This document shows, piece after piece, positions 1 to 6,269 of a DNA stretch of 9,641 bases. Position 1 is the stretch's first letter; each line of letters begins with the position of its first letter. The notes under the pieces are model-generated. The model was not told the origin of the DNA and did not search any database. It saw nothing but the letters and a program-made list of their open reading frames with translations. A program made the position numbers and the translations under genes. The stretch is from Lachnospiraceae bacterium UBA7143 (GTDB lineage Bacteria > Bacillota > Clostridia > Lachnospirales > Lachnospiraceae), in NCBI GenBank assembly GCA_002491905.1, contig DKWV01000057.1:50338-59978 (forward strand), written 5' to 3'.

Positions 1-21
1 CTGTCTGTCTGTCTGTCTGTC
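1..21. repeat. (CTGT)n tetranucleotide microsatellite, at least five units
   Basis: Five perfect CTGT units plus one extra C start at the first base of the window, so the tract may continue to the left and its true length is unknown. On the minus strand it reads as GACA/CAGA units and lies inside the first codons of a leftward reading frame. A four-base unit is not a multiple of three, so gain or loss of a unit would shift that frame. The position at the window edge could also mean an assembly broke in the repeat. Confidence 0.9.
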
Positions 22-42
22 AATTATCAGACATTCCTGCAT
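1..42 (-). CDS. N-terminal start of an unidentified leftward gene (partial, runs off the left edge)
   Basis: Only 14 codons are visible, reading MQECLIIDRQTDRQ, with the last seven codons made of the GACA tract. The product cannot be identified. It is called as a gene start because three signals line up on the minus strand: a TATAAT box at 85-80 with a TTGTTT -35 box, an AGGAGG ribosome binding site at 58-53, and an ATG at 42-40 ten bases further on. The RBS-to-ATG spacing is slightly long, and a TTG at 52-50 is too close to the RBS to be the start. If the tract stays in frame it encodes a repeating Asp-Arg-Gln-Thr stretch. The alternative is an untranslated leader or a short upstream peptide for a gene further left. 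Confidence 0.45.
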   Translation of the reverse strand, partial: MQECLIIDRQTDRQ

Positions 43-79
43 ATCCTGTCAACCTCCTTCCGCGCGAAATTTCCAATTT

Positions 80-107
80 ATTATAAGGAATTTCAGGCAG
101 AAAACAA
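80..107 (-). promoter_or_regulatory. Sigma-A-type promoter for the left-edge gene
   Basis: On the minus strand a perfect TATAAT at 85-80 is preceded, after a 16-bp spacer, by TTGTTT at 107-102. Transcription would start near position 73, about 30 bases before the ATG at 42. The -35 box is a partial match, which fits a promoter helped by an activator bound at the direct repeats just upstream. Confidence 0.5.
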
Positions 108-112
108 GAGTT

Positions 113-149
113 TTGGCAGGAACGTCAATTTTCTGGCAAGAACGTCAAT
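113..149 (-). repeat. Two 17-bp direct repeats upstream of the left-edge promoter
   Basis: TTGGCAGGAACGTCAAT (113-129) and CTGGCAAGAACGTCAAT (133-149) differ at two positions and are offset by exactly 20 bp, about two helical turns. On the minus strand each reads ATTGACGTTCYTGCCA. The nearer copy is five bases upstream of the proposed -35 box, so the copies would be centred near -48 and -68. That is the usual place for a pair of activator monomers on one DNA face. The binding protein is unknown; a response regulator is possible, but the sequence does not fit the LytTR consensus well. Confidence 0.6.
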
Positions 150-261
150 GGAACAATGCCGCTTACTCCTATACGGCAGCTAGTTCCAGATACTTATAAT
201 GGCTGTTGAATGGTGGGTATATTCCACCTCAAAAGCATTGGCAAAAGATATCCGTATCGAA
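150..261. other. Non-coding spacer between the left-edge gene and the DUF1848 gene
   Basis: No supported gene is seen here. A short hairpin (GGTGG at 212-216 pairing with CCACC at 224-228) lies just past the DUF1848 stop, but it lacks a T-run on either strand. No clear terminator for the leftward operon was found. Confidence 0.5.
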
Positions 262-1200
262 TCAATCAAACATACTTATCTGTGCCTCCTTTAATGATAC
301 TGCCTTTCTCAGATGAATCCTGTCCTCTGTTTCCACACGACTGCACAGAAGCGGCAGCGCGGGATCATACTGTGACGCATTCGCTTCTACGCTTTTCACA
401 CTGTCATTCGCATAGCAATAAGCGCAGCCGTTTTTGCACGTATTATATGTGCCGACCTCGACACTTTCCACACATCCGCACTCCATGCGCTGATTTTTAT
501 CTTTGCCAACCTTCAATCTGCATCCTATTATTTTCTCAATTAATTCCTTATCGATACAGCAGTTATGCACGATTCCGCAGTCGCCCAACTCTATTTTTTC
601 CGCGCAGCTTCCGATTTCCATATGATTATCTCTTGCTATCCGGCTCAATTCCTTTGCAAAACTTCTCAGTTCCCCTTCATTCAAATCATAGCCTGATAAA
701 CTTTCCATATTCTTTTTGTTTTTCGCATATATATCCGCAAAGCTGATCACGCATTTTTCTGTATATCCGTTTAATGCTTCCGCAATGTTTCGAAATGCTT
801 TTAAGTGATACTGCGACGTATACTTGTCGGTAAAGAAGATCGGATCATATCTCCAAATTACTTTCTCCCTGCCTATCCTGTTTGACAATTCGCGGAAAAT
901 CGGAATCATTGATGTTTTTTTATTGGGCAGATTTACTTCAACATCCGTTCCATACCCTGTAAGCGTAAATTGGAAATAATAATGATACGCTTTGAGTTCA
1001 TCCAATCTCTCCATCATTGGCAGGGGATTCTTTGTCCAAAATACAATACAGTCAACCACATCCGGCGTTATCTTAATCTCACTGACCTGATGGGCATTCA
1101 TCGGGTTGCGGACATATAAGAACCCCTCTTTTATTCTGTTGTAAAACCATTCCGAATAGTAATTCGGAATATCAGTCCGCCTGCTTACGCTCAAAATCAT
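262..1200 (-). CDS. DUF1848 family protein, radical-SAM-like Cys motif at the C-terminus
   Basis: The 312-aa product starts with MILSVSRRTDIP, the typical N-terminus of DUF1848 proteins, so the ATG at 1200 is chosen over a frame extension to 1311 that would overlap the upstream gene. AAAGGA lies about ten bases before this ATG, which is 17 bp after the stop of the esterase gene. Other family landmarks are FWTKNP near residue 54 and WRYDP near residue 116. The C-terminal part is Cys-rich: C199, C208, C214/C215, then CGC at 241-243 and YNTCKNGCAYCYAN at 252-265. C255, C259 and C262 form a CX3CX2C pattern, the spacing of radical-SAM [4Fe-4S] sites, and the CxYCY context recalls spore photoproduct lyase. 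The family has no firmly established function that I know of. An iron-sulfur enzyme on a TIM-barrel-like scaffold is an inference. It is the last gene of the nfo operon. Confidence 0.88.
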   Translation of the reverse strand: MILSVSRRTDIPNYYSEWFYNRIKEGFLYVRNPMNAHQVSEIKITPDVVDCIVFWTKNPLPMMERLDELKAYHYYFQFTLTGYGTDVEVNLPNKKTSMIPIFRELSNRIGREKVIWRYDPIFFTDKYTSQYHLKAFRNIAEALNGYTEKCVISFADIYAKNKKNMESLSGYDLNEGELRSFAKELSRIARDNHMEIGSCAEKIELGDCGIVHNCCIDKELIEKIIGCRLKVGKDKNQRMECGCVESVEVGTYNTCKNGCAYCYANDSVKSVEANASQYDPALPLLCSRVETEDRIHLRKAVSLKEAQISMFD

Positions 1201-1217
1201 CTCCGCACTTTCCTTTT

Positions 1218-2051
1218 CTATCTGACACGTTCGCAGCCACTCTCCACCCACCATATAACCGCCTTCGCAAGCCGCCCCGCAATGTCGTGAAAATGGCCGC
1301 CCTCGTTCCACTCAAAACACACGCGCTCCCTATTTCCATCAGCCGCTTTCAAACGATACCCCTCATTCACGCCGTCACGGCTGTCCGACCGCAAAAATCT
1401 GCTGCCCCCGTTATCGCCAGGTCTGTCGGCCTTTTTGAGCTGCTCCTCCAAAATCTCCCTCGCCCGCTGCGTGCATTCCGCTACTTTTCCCATGCGCGGA
1501 TTTTTACTGCGGCTCTCCTTTTTCCCGAGGGAAAAGTATACCCGCAAATCCGTCCGCAGCGGTTTCTGCCGCTCCATAAAACCGCAGAACCCGTCGAACC
1601 AGAGCGACCCGGAAAGGCTGGCAACCGCACCAAATACATCCGTCTTATAGATTGCATAGACCGCCGTGAGCCCACCCAGGGAATAGCCGAGCAGAGCCGT
1701 ATGTTCCGGTTCCGGTTTCGTTCGGTAACGGGCGTCCATGTATGGTTTTATTTCTTTTGTCAGACAGGATAAATAAGCGTCCGCCCTGCCCCGCGGCGCT
1801 TCCTCTTCCGCCCGAAACGCAGGCGCCGCCCAAGGGGTAAAATCGTCGTTCCAGCTTTCCGGCTTGATGGAAAGAAGAAGGAAATCTGTCCTTGCACCTT
1901 TTCCGACCAATTCAGTCAATATCCCTTCTATCGGAACCTCACCATTGACATAGATCACTGGGTAATGTTCCCTTCCTTCCTCATAACCAGGCGGCAGATA
2001 TAAGCGGCAGTTCATGCCGGAAATTTGATGCTCCTCTATTTGAAATTCCAT
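1218..2051 (-). CDS. Alpha/beta-hydrolase esterase, esterase D / enterochelin-esterase-like (PF00756 type)
   Basis: The 277-aa protein has the order of a PF00756-type serine esterase: an N-terminal strand region with YLPPGYEE near residues 18-24, the nucleophile elbow GYSLGG with Ser124, a SLSGSLWFDG strand after it, FSLGKKESRSKNPRM (173-187) with Glu179 where the IroE-like subgroup has an acidic residue, and EGGHFHD (250-256) supplying the likely catalytic His253. There is no signal peptide, so it should be cytoplasmic. Residues about 205-243 form a polar, Gly/Asp/Arg-rich stretch that looks like a variable insertion. The ATG at 2051 is the only reasonable start, because the next upstream in-frame codons reach a stop; a GAGAGGG lies about 12 bases before it, a weak RBS. 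The gene is 36 bp after nfo and 17 bp before the DUF1848 gene, so it is probably co-transcribed. Siderophore, S-formylglutathione or acyl-ester hydrolysis are all possible; the substrate is unknown. Confidence 0.8.
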   Translation of the reverse strand: MEFQIEEHQISGMNCRLYLPPGYEEGREHYPVIYVNGEVPIEGILTELVGKGARTDFLLLSIKPESWNDDFTPWAAPAFRAEEEAPRGRADAYLSCLTKEIKPYMDARYRTKPEPEHTALLGYSLGGLTAVYAIYKTDVFGAVASLSGSLWFDGFCGFMERQKPLRTDLRVYFSLGKKESRSKNPRMGKVAECTQRAREILEEQLKKADRPGDNGGSRFLRSDSRDGVNEGYRLKAADGNRERVCFEWNEGGHFHDIAGRLAKAVIWWVESGCERVR

Positions 2052-2087
2052 GCTAACGGCTTTCCCTCTCTTTACCTGCTGCGCCCA

Positions 2088-2957
2088 TTATCCTTCCAGC
2101 AGCATCGCTATTTCCTCTTTATACGGCGCAATCGTTTTCTCGTTGCTTCCCTCTTCGCAAATCCACGGCGTCTCCAGAATCTTCGGGATCTGGGCAAACC
2201 TGTCGTCATGGACAATCTGTCTCAGAAGATCGAACCCGATACATCCCTTGCCGATATTGGCATGGCGGTCTTTGTGTGACCCGCAGGGGTTCATACTGTC
2301 ATTGACATGTATGACCGCAATCTGCGAAAGCCCGATCACTTCATCAAACTGTTGTAATACCCCTTCACAGTCTTCAACCAGACGGTAACCGGCGTCATTC
2401 ACATGGCAGGTGTCGAAGCAGACCCGCAGCCTGTCCCTTTTATGTACGCCGTCATAAATCATTTTCAATTCCTCGAAAGTTCTCCCCAGCTCGCTGCCCT
2501 TCCCCGCCATCGTTTCCAGCGCAATGTAAACGTCGTCCTCGTTCCCGTCAAGCACAAGGTTGAGACCCTTTATAATCTGCGCGATTCCGGCTTCCTCCCC
2601 AGCCCCTACATGGGCCCCCGGATGCAGTACCAGAATCCTGCTGCGCATGGCCGCCGTCCTCTTTATTTCCTTTTCGAGAAAAGTCACTCCCAGCTCAAAG
2701 GTTTCCGGCTTTACGGTATTTCCCAGATTGATGATATACGGAGCATGAACCACGATCTCCTCAATTCCCACCCCTTTGGCGTACTCCCATCCCGCCTCTA
2801 TATTTAACGCCGCGATCTCTTTTCTCACCGTGTTCTGCGGTGCCCCTGTGTATAGCATCAGTACATTTGCCCCGTAGGACTCGGCCTCCTTTACCGATCC
2901 CAGAAACATTTCCTTTCCGGCCATTTTTACATGGGAACCTATTTTGATCTTTTGCAT
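2088..2957 (-). CDS. nfo: Endonuclease IV (apurinic/apyrimidinic endonuclease)
   Basis: This 289-aa protein belongs to the Nfo/AP-endonuclease 2 family, which cleaves DNA 5' of abasic sites in base excision repair using three metal ions. All nine expected metal ligands are visible: H71 (HAPYIINLGN), H112 (LHPGAH), E148 (ALETMAGKG), D182 and H185 (FDTCHVNDAGY), H217 (IHVND), D230 and H232 (HKDRHANIGKG), and E262 (LETPW). QNTVRKE near residue 41 is also family-typical, and the length is normal. The start MQKIKIGSHV at 2957 is preferred over an ATG eight codons upstream because AAGGGAG lies seven bases before it. It is the first gene of a leftward three-gene cluster. The promoter would lie in the AT-rich gap shared with the rightward small gene. 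The protein should be active. Confidence 0.95.
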   Translation of the reverse strand: MQKIKIGSHVKMAGKEMFLGSVKEAESYGANVLMLYTGAPQNTVRKEIAALNIEAGWEYAKGVGIEEIVVHAPYIINLGNTVKPETFELGVTFLEKEIKRTAAMRSRILVLHPGAHVGAGEEAGIAQIIKGLNLVLDGNEDDVYIALETMAGKGSELGRTFEELKMIYDGVHKRDRLRVCFDTCHVNDAGYRLVEDCEGVLQQFDEVIGLSQIAVIHVNDSMNPCGSHKDRHANIGKGCIGFDLLRQIVHDDRFAQIPKILETPWICEEGSNEKTIAPYKEEIAMLLEG

Positions 2958-2989
2958 GGTAATCTCCCTTCTCATCTGCAATTTATTTT

Positions 2990-3018
2990 ATGATATAATG
3001 AACACAAAAGAAAAACAA
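2990..3018 (-). promoter_or_regulatory. Possible promoter of the nfo operon
   Basis: On the minus strand TTGTTT (3018-3013) and TATCAT (2995-2990) are 17 bp apart, ahead of the nfo RBS. Both boxes are imperfect and other AT-rich choices exist nearby, so only the general location is supported. It overlaps the rightward extended -10 promoter, so the two divergent transcripts may compete. Confidence 0.3.
2991..2999 (+). promoter_or_regulatory. Extended -10 promoter for the small Cys-rich gene and the S66 peptidase gene
   Basis: TGATATAAT is a perfect extended -10 element (TGN plus TATAAT). No convincing -35 box lies 16-18 bp upstream, which is common for extended -10 promoters. Transcription would start near 3006, some 28 bases before the ATG at 3034. 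Confidence 0.5.
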
Positions 3019-3033
3019 GCAGGAGTAAAGCTT

Positions 3034-3192
3034 ATGGGAACAGCAATCGTATTATTTCTTGTGGCGGGCGCAGCGGCGCTTGCCATACGGCAGATGATTA
3101 AGGACAAAAAGGCCGGTAAATCCATTTCCTGCGGCGGCGACTGCAGCCGGTGCGGGGGATGCCAGTCTGACAGGAAACCTGATGACAAATGA
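3034..3192 (+). CDS. FeoB-associated-type Cys-rich membrane peptide
   Basis: The 52-aa product has one N-terminal membrane segment (about residues 2-18, TAIVLFLVAGAAALAI) and then a basic stretch, MIKDKKAGKS. A cysteine cluster follows with the order CGGDCSRCGGC. This is the layout of the small FeoB-associated Cys-rich membrane proteins (PF12669 type), which normally sit next to ferrous-iron transporter genes. No feoA or feoB is present here, so it is an orphan copy in this window. AGGAG at 3021-3025 lies eight bases before this ATG; a longer in-frame extension to 2944 has no such support. The Cys cluster could bind iron or another metal, but that is inference from family context. The downstream S66 peptidase gene begins 38 bp later, probably on the same transcript. 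Confidence 0.8.
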   Translation: MGTAIVLFLVAGAAALAIRQMIKDKKAGKSISCGGDCSRCGGCQSDRKPDDK

Positions 3193-3230
3193 CACCGGGC
3201 AGCAAACCACCCCGAAATGGAGAATTGATA

Positions 3231-4091
3231 ATGATTAAACTGAATCCCGGAGATAAAATAGGAATTGTATGCTGCTCTAACGGCTGGGAAAGGCGGAAAG
3301 AAACTAAGTTGAGACGTCTGGAGGAAATTCTGCTCGGCATGTGCCTTGTCCCGGTACTTTCCCCCTATATTTTTGAGCGGGGAGGTGTGGAGAGCGGCAG
3401 CGCCGTGGAGCGCGCACAGGCGTTAATGGACTTTTACCGGGACGACACGGTGAAAGGTATTTTTGACATTTCCGGCGGGGATATTGCCAACGGGATTCTG
3501 CCCTATCTGGATTATAAAGCGATTGCCGAAACCGATAAGAAATTCTGGGGTTACAGCGATCTGACAACGATCATAAACGCCATTTACGCAAAGACCGGTA
3601 AATCCTCCGTGCTGTATCAGATCTGTAATCTGCTGTATGAGCACGCAGAGGAACAGCAGGGAAATTTCAGGAATGCCATTTTCGGAGAAAGCGGGGAGCT
3701 GTTTCAATTCCCCTATGAACTTTTGCAGGGAAATGCAATGGAGGGAATTGTTGTGGGCGGAAATGTCCGCTGCTTCTTAAAGCTGGCTGGCACAGCGTAT
3801 TTTCCGGCTTTGAATGATCGGATTCTGCTCCTGGAATCTTTTGGCGGCACAGTGCCCCAGATGCTCACCTACTTCAGCCAGCTGCAGCAGCTTGGAGCGT
3901 TTGAACAGGTACGCGGAATTCTGCTGGGCACTTTCACCCAGATGGAGCAGGAAAAATGTCAGCCGGATGTATGGACGCTGCTCAGGGACTTTGTCAGCCT
4001 GGAACTCCCTGTAGCGCGGACGGCGTTTGTCGGACATGACACGGATTCCCGGGCGGTGCTGGTGGGGGAATATAGGAGGTTTGAAAGATAG
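3231..4091 (+). CDS. S66-family peptidase (LD-carboxypeptidase / microcin-C immunity MccF-like)
   Basis: The 286-aa cytoplasmic protein shows the S66 landmarks. The N-terminus LNPGDKIGIVCCSNG fits the start of the fold, followed by ISGGDIANGILPYLDY (80-95). The nucleophile Ser109 is in WGYSDLT, Glu202 is in LLLESFGG, and the C-terminal His269 is in VGHDTDS; these would form the Ser-Glu-His triad. Family members remove D-Ala from peptidoglycan tetrapeptides (LdcA) or cleave microcin-C-like peptide nucleotides (MccF). The SGGD-type motif, rather than the RGGYG of LdcA, leans towards the MccF-like side, but the substrate is not settled. The ATG at 3231 is chosen because GGAGA lies seven bases upstream. 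The C-terminus ends a few residues after the His region, slightly short for the family. It follows the Cys-rich peptide gene by 38 bp. Confidence 0.85.
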   Translation: MIKLNPGDKIGIVCCSNGWERRKETKLRRLEEILLGMCLVPVLSPYIFERGGVESGSAVERAQALMDFYRDDTVKGIFDISGGDIANGILPYLDYKAIAETDKKFWGYSDLTTIINAIYAKTGKSSVLYQICNLLYEHAEEQQGNFRNAIFGESGELFQFPYELLQGNAMEGIVVGGNVRCFLKLAGTAYFPALNDRILLLESFGGTVPQMLTYFSQLQQLGAFEQVRGILLGTFTQMEQEKCQPDVWTLLRDFVSLELPVARTAFVGHDTDSRAVLVGEYRRFER

Positions 4092-4096
4092 AATAG

Positions 4097-4126
4097 TTGA
4101 CAAAAAGTTATATAAACTTATATAAT
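4097..4126 (+). promoter_or_regulatory. Promoter of the AAA+ ATPase gene with both consensus boxes
   Basis: TTGACA (4097-4102) and TATAAT (4121-4126) both match the sigma-A consensus exactly, with an 18-bp spacer. The spacer and the -10 box are themselves made of the first two TTATATA elements of the array, so a protein bound there would block RNA polymerase. Transcription would start near 4133, giving a leader of about 73 bases that contains the other five elements. Confidence 0.8.
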
Positions 4127-4193
4127 AAATACAAAGTTATATAGAATTATATAAACTTATATAGAAACAGAAAAGTTATATAAACTTATATAA
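4106..4193 (+). repeat. Helically phased array of seven 10-bp elements, A(G/C/A)TTATATA(A/G)
   Basis: TTATATA cores begin at 4108, 4118, 4137, 4147, 4157, 4176 and 4186, giving spacings of 10, 19, 10, 10, 19 and 10. The spacing series is symmetric about the middle copy. The base before the core runs G,C / G,A,C / G,C, so the elements fall into a pair, a triplet and a pair. Adjacent G and C copies create a 15-bp near-palindrome, AAGTT-ATATA-AACTT. The array overlaps the promoter spacer and -10 box and continues through the leader to the RBS. It resembles a cooperative operator or an iteron array. In the transcript, 4134-4143 can pair with 4150-4160 as a short AU-rich hairpin. Confidence 0.9.
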
Positions 4194-4205
4194 GAGGTAA
4201 AAAAT

Positions 4206-5246
4206 ATGAATAATCCCTTTACACTTTCTTTTGGAAAAAAGCCATTACAGTATGTTTCGCGTATCTCGCAGACACGGGAGATTGTTGAAAAATTTAATGA
4301 TATAGAACCGACCGAACAAATCTACATGATCATCGGTGTAAGAGGTTCCGGAAAGACGGTTACCATGACGGCCATAGCCAGCGAGCTAAGGACAATGGAG
4401 GAATGGGTTGTTGTCGAACTGAACCCGACAAGAGACCTTTTACAGAGTCTGGCAGCGAAACTATATAGTCTGCCGGAAATGCACGCTCATTTCGTACAGG
4501 CAAAACTTGATTTTTCTTTTCTGGGGCTTGGTTTATCACTGGAAAATGCGACTCCCGTCACAGACATTGAAAACGCGATTGAACTGATGCTGGCGGAGCT
4601 GCAGAGAAGGGGCAAAAGACTGTTAATTACGGTGGACGAAGTTATAAACAGCGAATACATCCGAATATTTGTCAGTGCTTTTCAGATTTTTTTACGGCGG
4701 GAGTATCCGCTCTTTTTATTAATGACGGGATTATATGATAATATCTATAATCTTCAAAATGACAAATCCCTCACTTTTTTATACAGAGCGCCTAAAATGA
4801 TATTGGAGCCATTAAATTACACGGCCGTAAGAAAACAGTATATGGATACTTTTAAACTGGATATTGAGACGGCAGGAGTGATGGCGGGGTTGACAAAGGG
4901 TTATCCTTTTGCTTTTCAGGTGTTAGGTTATCTCTACTGGGAAAATAGAGATAATAAAACACTGGAGGGAATTTTGCCGGAATATGATCAGTATCTTGAG
5001 GAATATGTGTACAGCAAAATATGGTCAGAGGCTTCACCTAAGGATCAGAAAATATTAATTGCAATGTCCCAGAGCGGGGAAACCAAGATTAAAAACATCC
5101 GGCAGCAAATGAATATGACTTCAGGGCAGTTTTCTATCTATAGAGAACGTCTGAAAAATAAGGGGATTCTGGATGTAAGAACATATGGGGAAGTATCATT
5201 TGCACTGCCGCGGTTCTCAGAATTTATTCAGACAAGAATGTTCTAA
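4206..5246 (+). CDS. AAA+ ATPase with C-terminal winged helix (archaeal-ATPase / Cdc6-like), function unknown
   Basis: The 346-aa protein begins with a short lead, MNNPFTLSFGKKP. A P-loop NTPase domain follows with Walker A GVRGSGKT (44-51) and Walker B LLITVDE (139-145). A sensor-1-like LLMTG is at 171-175, and Arg194 in FLYRAPKMILEPL could be an arginine finger. KGYPFAFQVLG (231-241) matches the helical lid of archaeal-type ATPases (PF01637-like, related to STAND and Orc1/Cdc6 ATPases). Residues about 280-346 look like a winged helix, with IKNIRQQMNMTSGQFSIYRERLKNKGIL as the helix-turn-helix core and DVRTYGEVSFALPRF as the wing. There is no signal peptide or membrane segment, so a cytoplasmic DNA-binding ATPase is likely. 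AGAGG (4193-4197) lies eight bases before the ATG. It stands alone, and its base composition is more AT-rich than the S66 gene before it. A regulator, an element-borne initiator and a STAND-like defence ATPase are all possible. Confidence 0.85.
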   Translation: MNNPFTLSFGKKPLQYVSRISQTREIVEKFNDIEPTEQIYMIIGVRGSGKTVTMTAIASELRTMEEWVVVELNPTRDLLQSLAAKLYSLPEMHAHFVQAKLDFSFLGLGLSLENATPVTDIENAIELMLAELQRRGKRLLITVDEVINSEYIRIFVSAFQIFLRREYPLFLLMTGLYDNIYNLQNDKSLTFLYRAPKMILEPLNYTAVRKQYMDTFKLDIETAGVMAGLTKGYPFAFQVLGYLYWENRDNKTLEGILPEYDQYLEEYVYSKIWSEASPKDQKILIAMSQSGETKIKNIRQQMNMTSGQFSIYRERLKNKGILDVRTYGEVSFALPRFSEFIQTRMF

Positions 5247-5279
5247 AAACCTGCATAAACAGGCAGTTGCAACCATCAG

Positions 5280-5308
5280 TTGACAAATTTCCAAGCAGCC
5301 TGTATAGC
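5280..5308 (+). promoter_or_regulatory. Promoter of the XRE-pentapeptide gene
   Basis: A perfect TTGACA (5280-5285) is followed, after 17 bp, by TATAGC (5303-5308), a four-of-six -10 match. A TATAAT at 5327-5332 lies nearby but has no -35 partner at the right distance. Either would put the start site in the AT-rich gap ahead of the AGGAG at 5353. Confidence 0.45.
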
Positions 5309-5363
5309 CTTTCCCACAATCTTTTTTATAATCAAAATAAGAAAATGACTAAAGGAGACAGCC

Positions 5364-6164
5364 ATGACGCTTGGAGAAAAAATTTACAGATTAAGGACAG
5401 AGCAGGGATTTTCGCAGGAAGTCTTCGGGGAAAAATTAGGTGTATCGAGGCAGTCCGTGTCGAAGTGGGAGACGGACCAGTCGGTTCCGGAACTGGATAA
5501 GATCGTGGCGATCAGTGAAATTTTCGGAGTCAGCACGGATTATCTTTTGAAGGATGCCGAAGAAATACACGGGACGGCTGAAGAGGCGCCGCCACAGACA
5601 GAAAAGCCTGTGCAGGAAGTATACCGTCGGGACAGGCGGACTCATTTTGAATATAAGAGTGAAAGAATGATCGGAAATCTGCCCCTTGTGCATATCAATC
5701 TGGGCGTAGGCATTCGTCCGGCCAAAGGCGTTATCGCCATCGGCACGGTCGCACAAGGCTGGCTGGCCATCGGTTTCGCGTCGATGGGCGGTTTCTCCAT
5801 TGGCATTGTCTCTCTTGGGCTGTTGTCCCTTGCCAATATTGCCTTTGGGCTGATCGCTTTTGGCACGCTTGCCGTCGGTGTGATCAGCATAGGCGCTTTC
5901 TCTTTTGGTATCTTTTCTCTTGGGTCTTTGGCATTCGGTCAGTTTGCTTTCGGCGCCTCTGCCCACGGCGCCCAGGTGGCGATCGGCGATGTGGCAAGCG
6001 GAAAAATCGCACTGGGGTACTCCCGGGCCACCGGCGCCTATACGCAGGTGAGCAACCGGCAGCCCTTCGACTATGAAAACGCCTGCCGTATGATTGATGC
6101 GCAGGTGTCGCCAAACTGGCTTTTTTTCAAGACATGGGCGAAGGGGATGGTAAGGTGGTTTTAG
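5364..6164 (+). CDS. XRE-family DNA-binding protein with hydrophobic Gly-pentapeptide repeat domain
   Basis: The 266-aa protein has a classical XRE/Cro helix-turn-helix at residues 2-61 (IYRLRTEQGFSQEVFGEKLGVSRQSVSKWETDQSVPELDKI in outline, with SRQSVSKWE as recognition helix). A polar linker covers about 62-95. A conserved-looking bridge, IGNLPLVHINLGVGIRPAKG, leads into a repeat domain where Gly recurs every five residues from G122 to G202 (Ala at 157), then at 208, 213 and 218. The consensus unit is x-hydrophobic-(Ala/Ser)-hydrophobic-Gly. The tail (225-266) is non-repetitive and ends in WAKGMVRWF. The repeat has few charged residues, so it could be a membrane-facing beta-solenoid or a set of Gly-zipper membrane segments. 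I know similar repeats in Firmicutes proteins but no established function. AGGAG at 5353-5357 supports the ATG. It is probably a regulator that senses something at the membrane. Confidence 0.85.
   Translation: MTLGEKIYRLRTEQGFSQEVFGEKLGVSRQSVSKWETDQSVPELDKIVAISEIFGVSTDYLLKDAEEIHGTAEEAPPQTEKPVQEVYRRDRRTHFEYKSERMIGNLPLVHINLGVGIRPAKGVIAIGTVAQGWLAIGFASMGGFSIGIVSLGLLSLANIAFGLIAFGTLAVGVISIGAFSFGIFSLGSLAFGQFAFGASAHGAQVAIGDVASGKIALGYSRATGAYTQVSNRQPFDYENACRMIDAQVSPNWLFFKTWAKGMVRWF
5727..6017 (+). repeat. 15-bp-periodic coding repeat (about 19 pentapeptide units)
   Basis: The codons for Gly122 to Gly218 of the XRE protein form a diverged 15-base periodicity. One extra codon (A203) breaks the phase once, between G202 and G208. 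The DNA units are diverged while the protein pattern is strict, so the repeat is old and kept by selection on the protein and is not a recent tandem duplication. Confidence 0.8.
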
Positions 6165-6269
6165 TCAAATACCGTTTTTGCCCTTAAGCTTTTCAACCAG
6201 CGCTCCTATCACAATCGCCGGCCATCCATTGAGCACAAGTGACAGAGATGAAGTCAGCGCGGCGCATTT
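6165..6269 (-). pseudogene. Possible C-terminal relic of a membrane-protein gene
   Basis: Downstream of the glycosyltransferase stop, another minus-strand frame stays open for 34 codons and ends in TGA at 6167-6165, directly against the XRE stop codon. It reads through a hydrophobic stretch, LSLVLNGWPAIVIGALVEKL, and ends in a basic KGKNGI tail. This looks like the last membrane helix and cytoplasmic end of a transporter or other polytopic protein. An in-frame stop lies just upstream and no ATG with an RBS is present, so it cannot be an intact gene unless a GTG start makes a 23-aa peptide. Gene decay or recombination behind the glycosyltransferase gene would explain it. A chance open frame is also possible over so short a stretch. 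Confidence 0.3.
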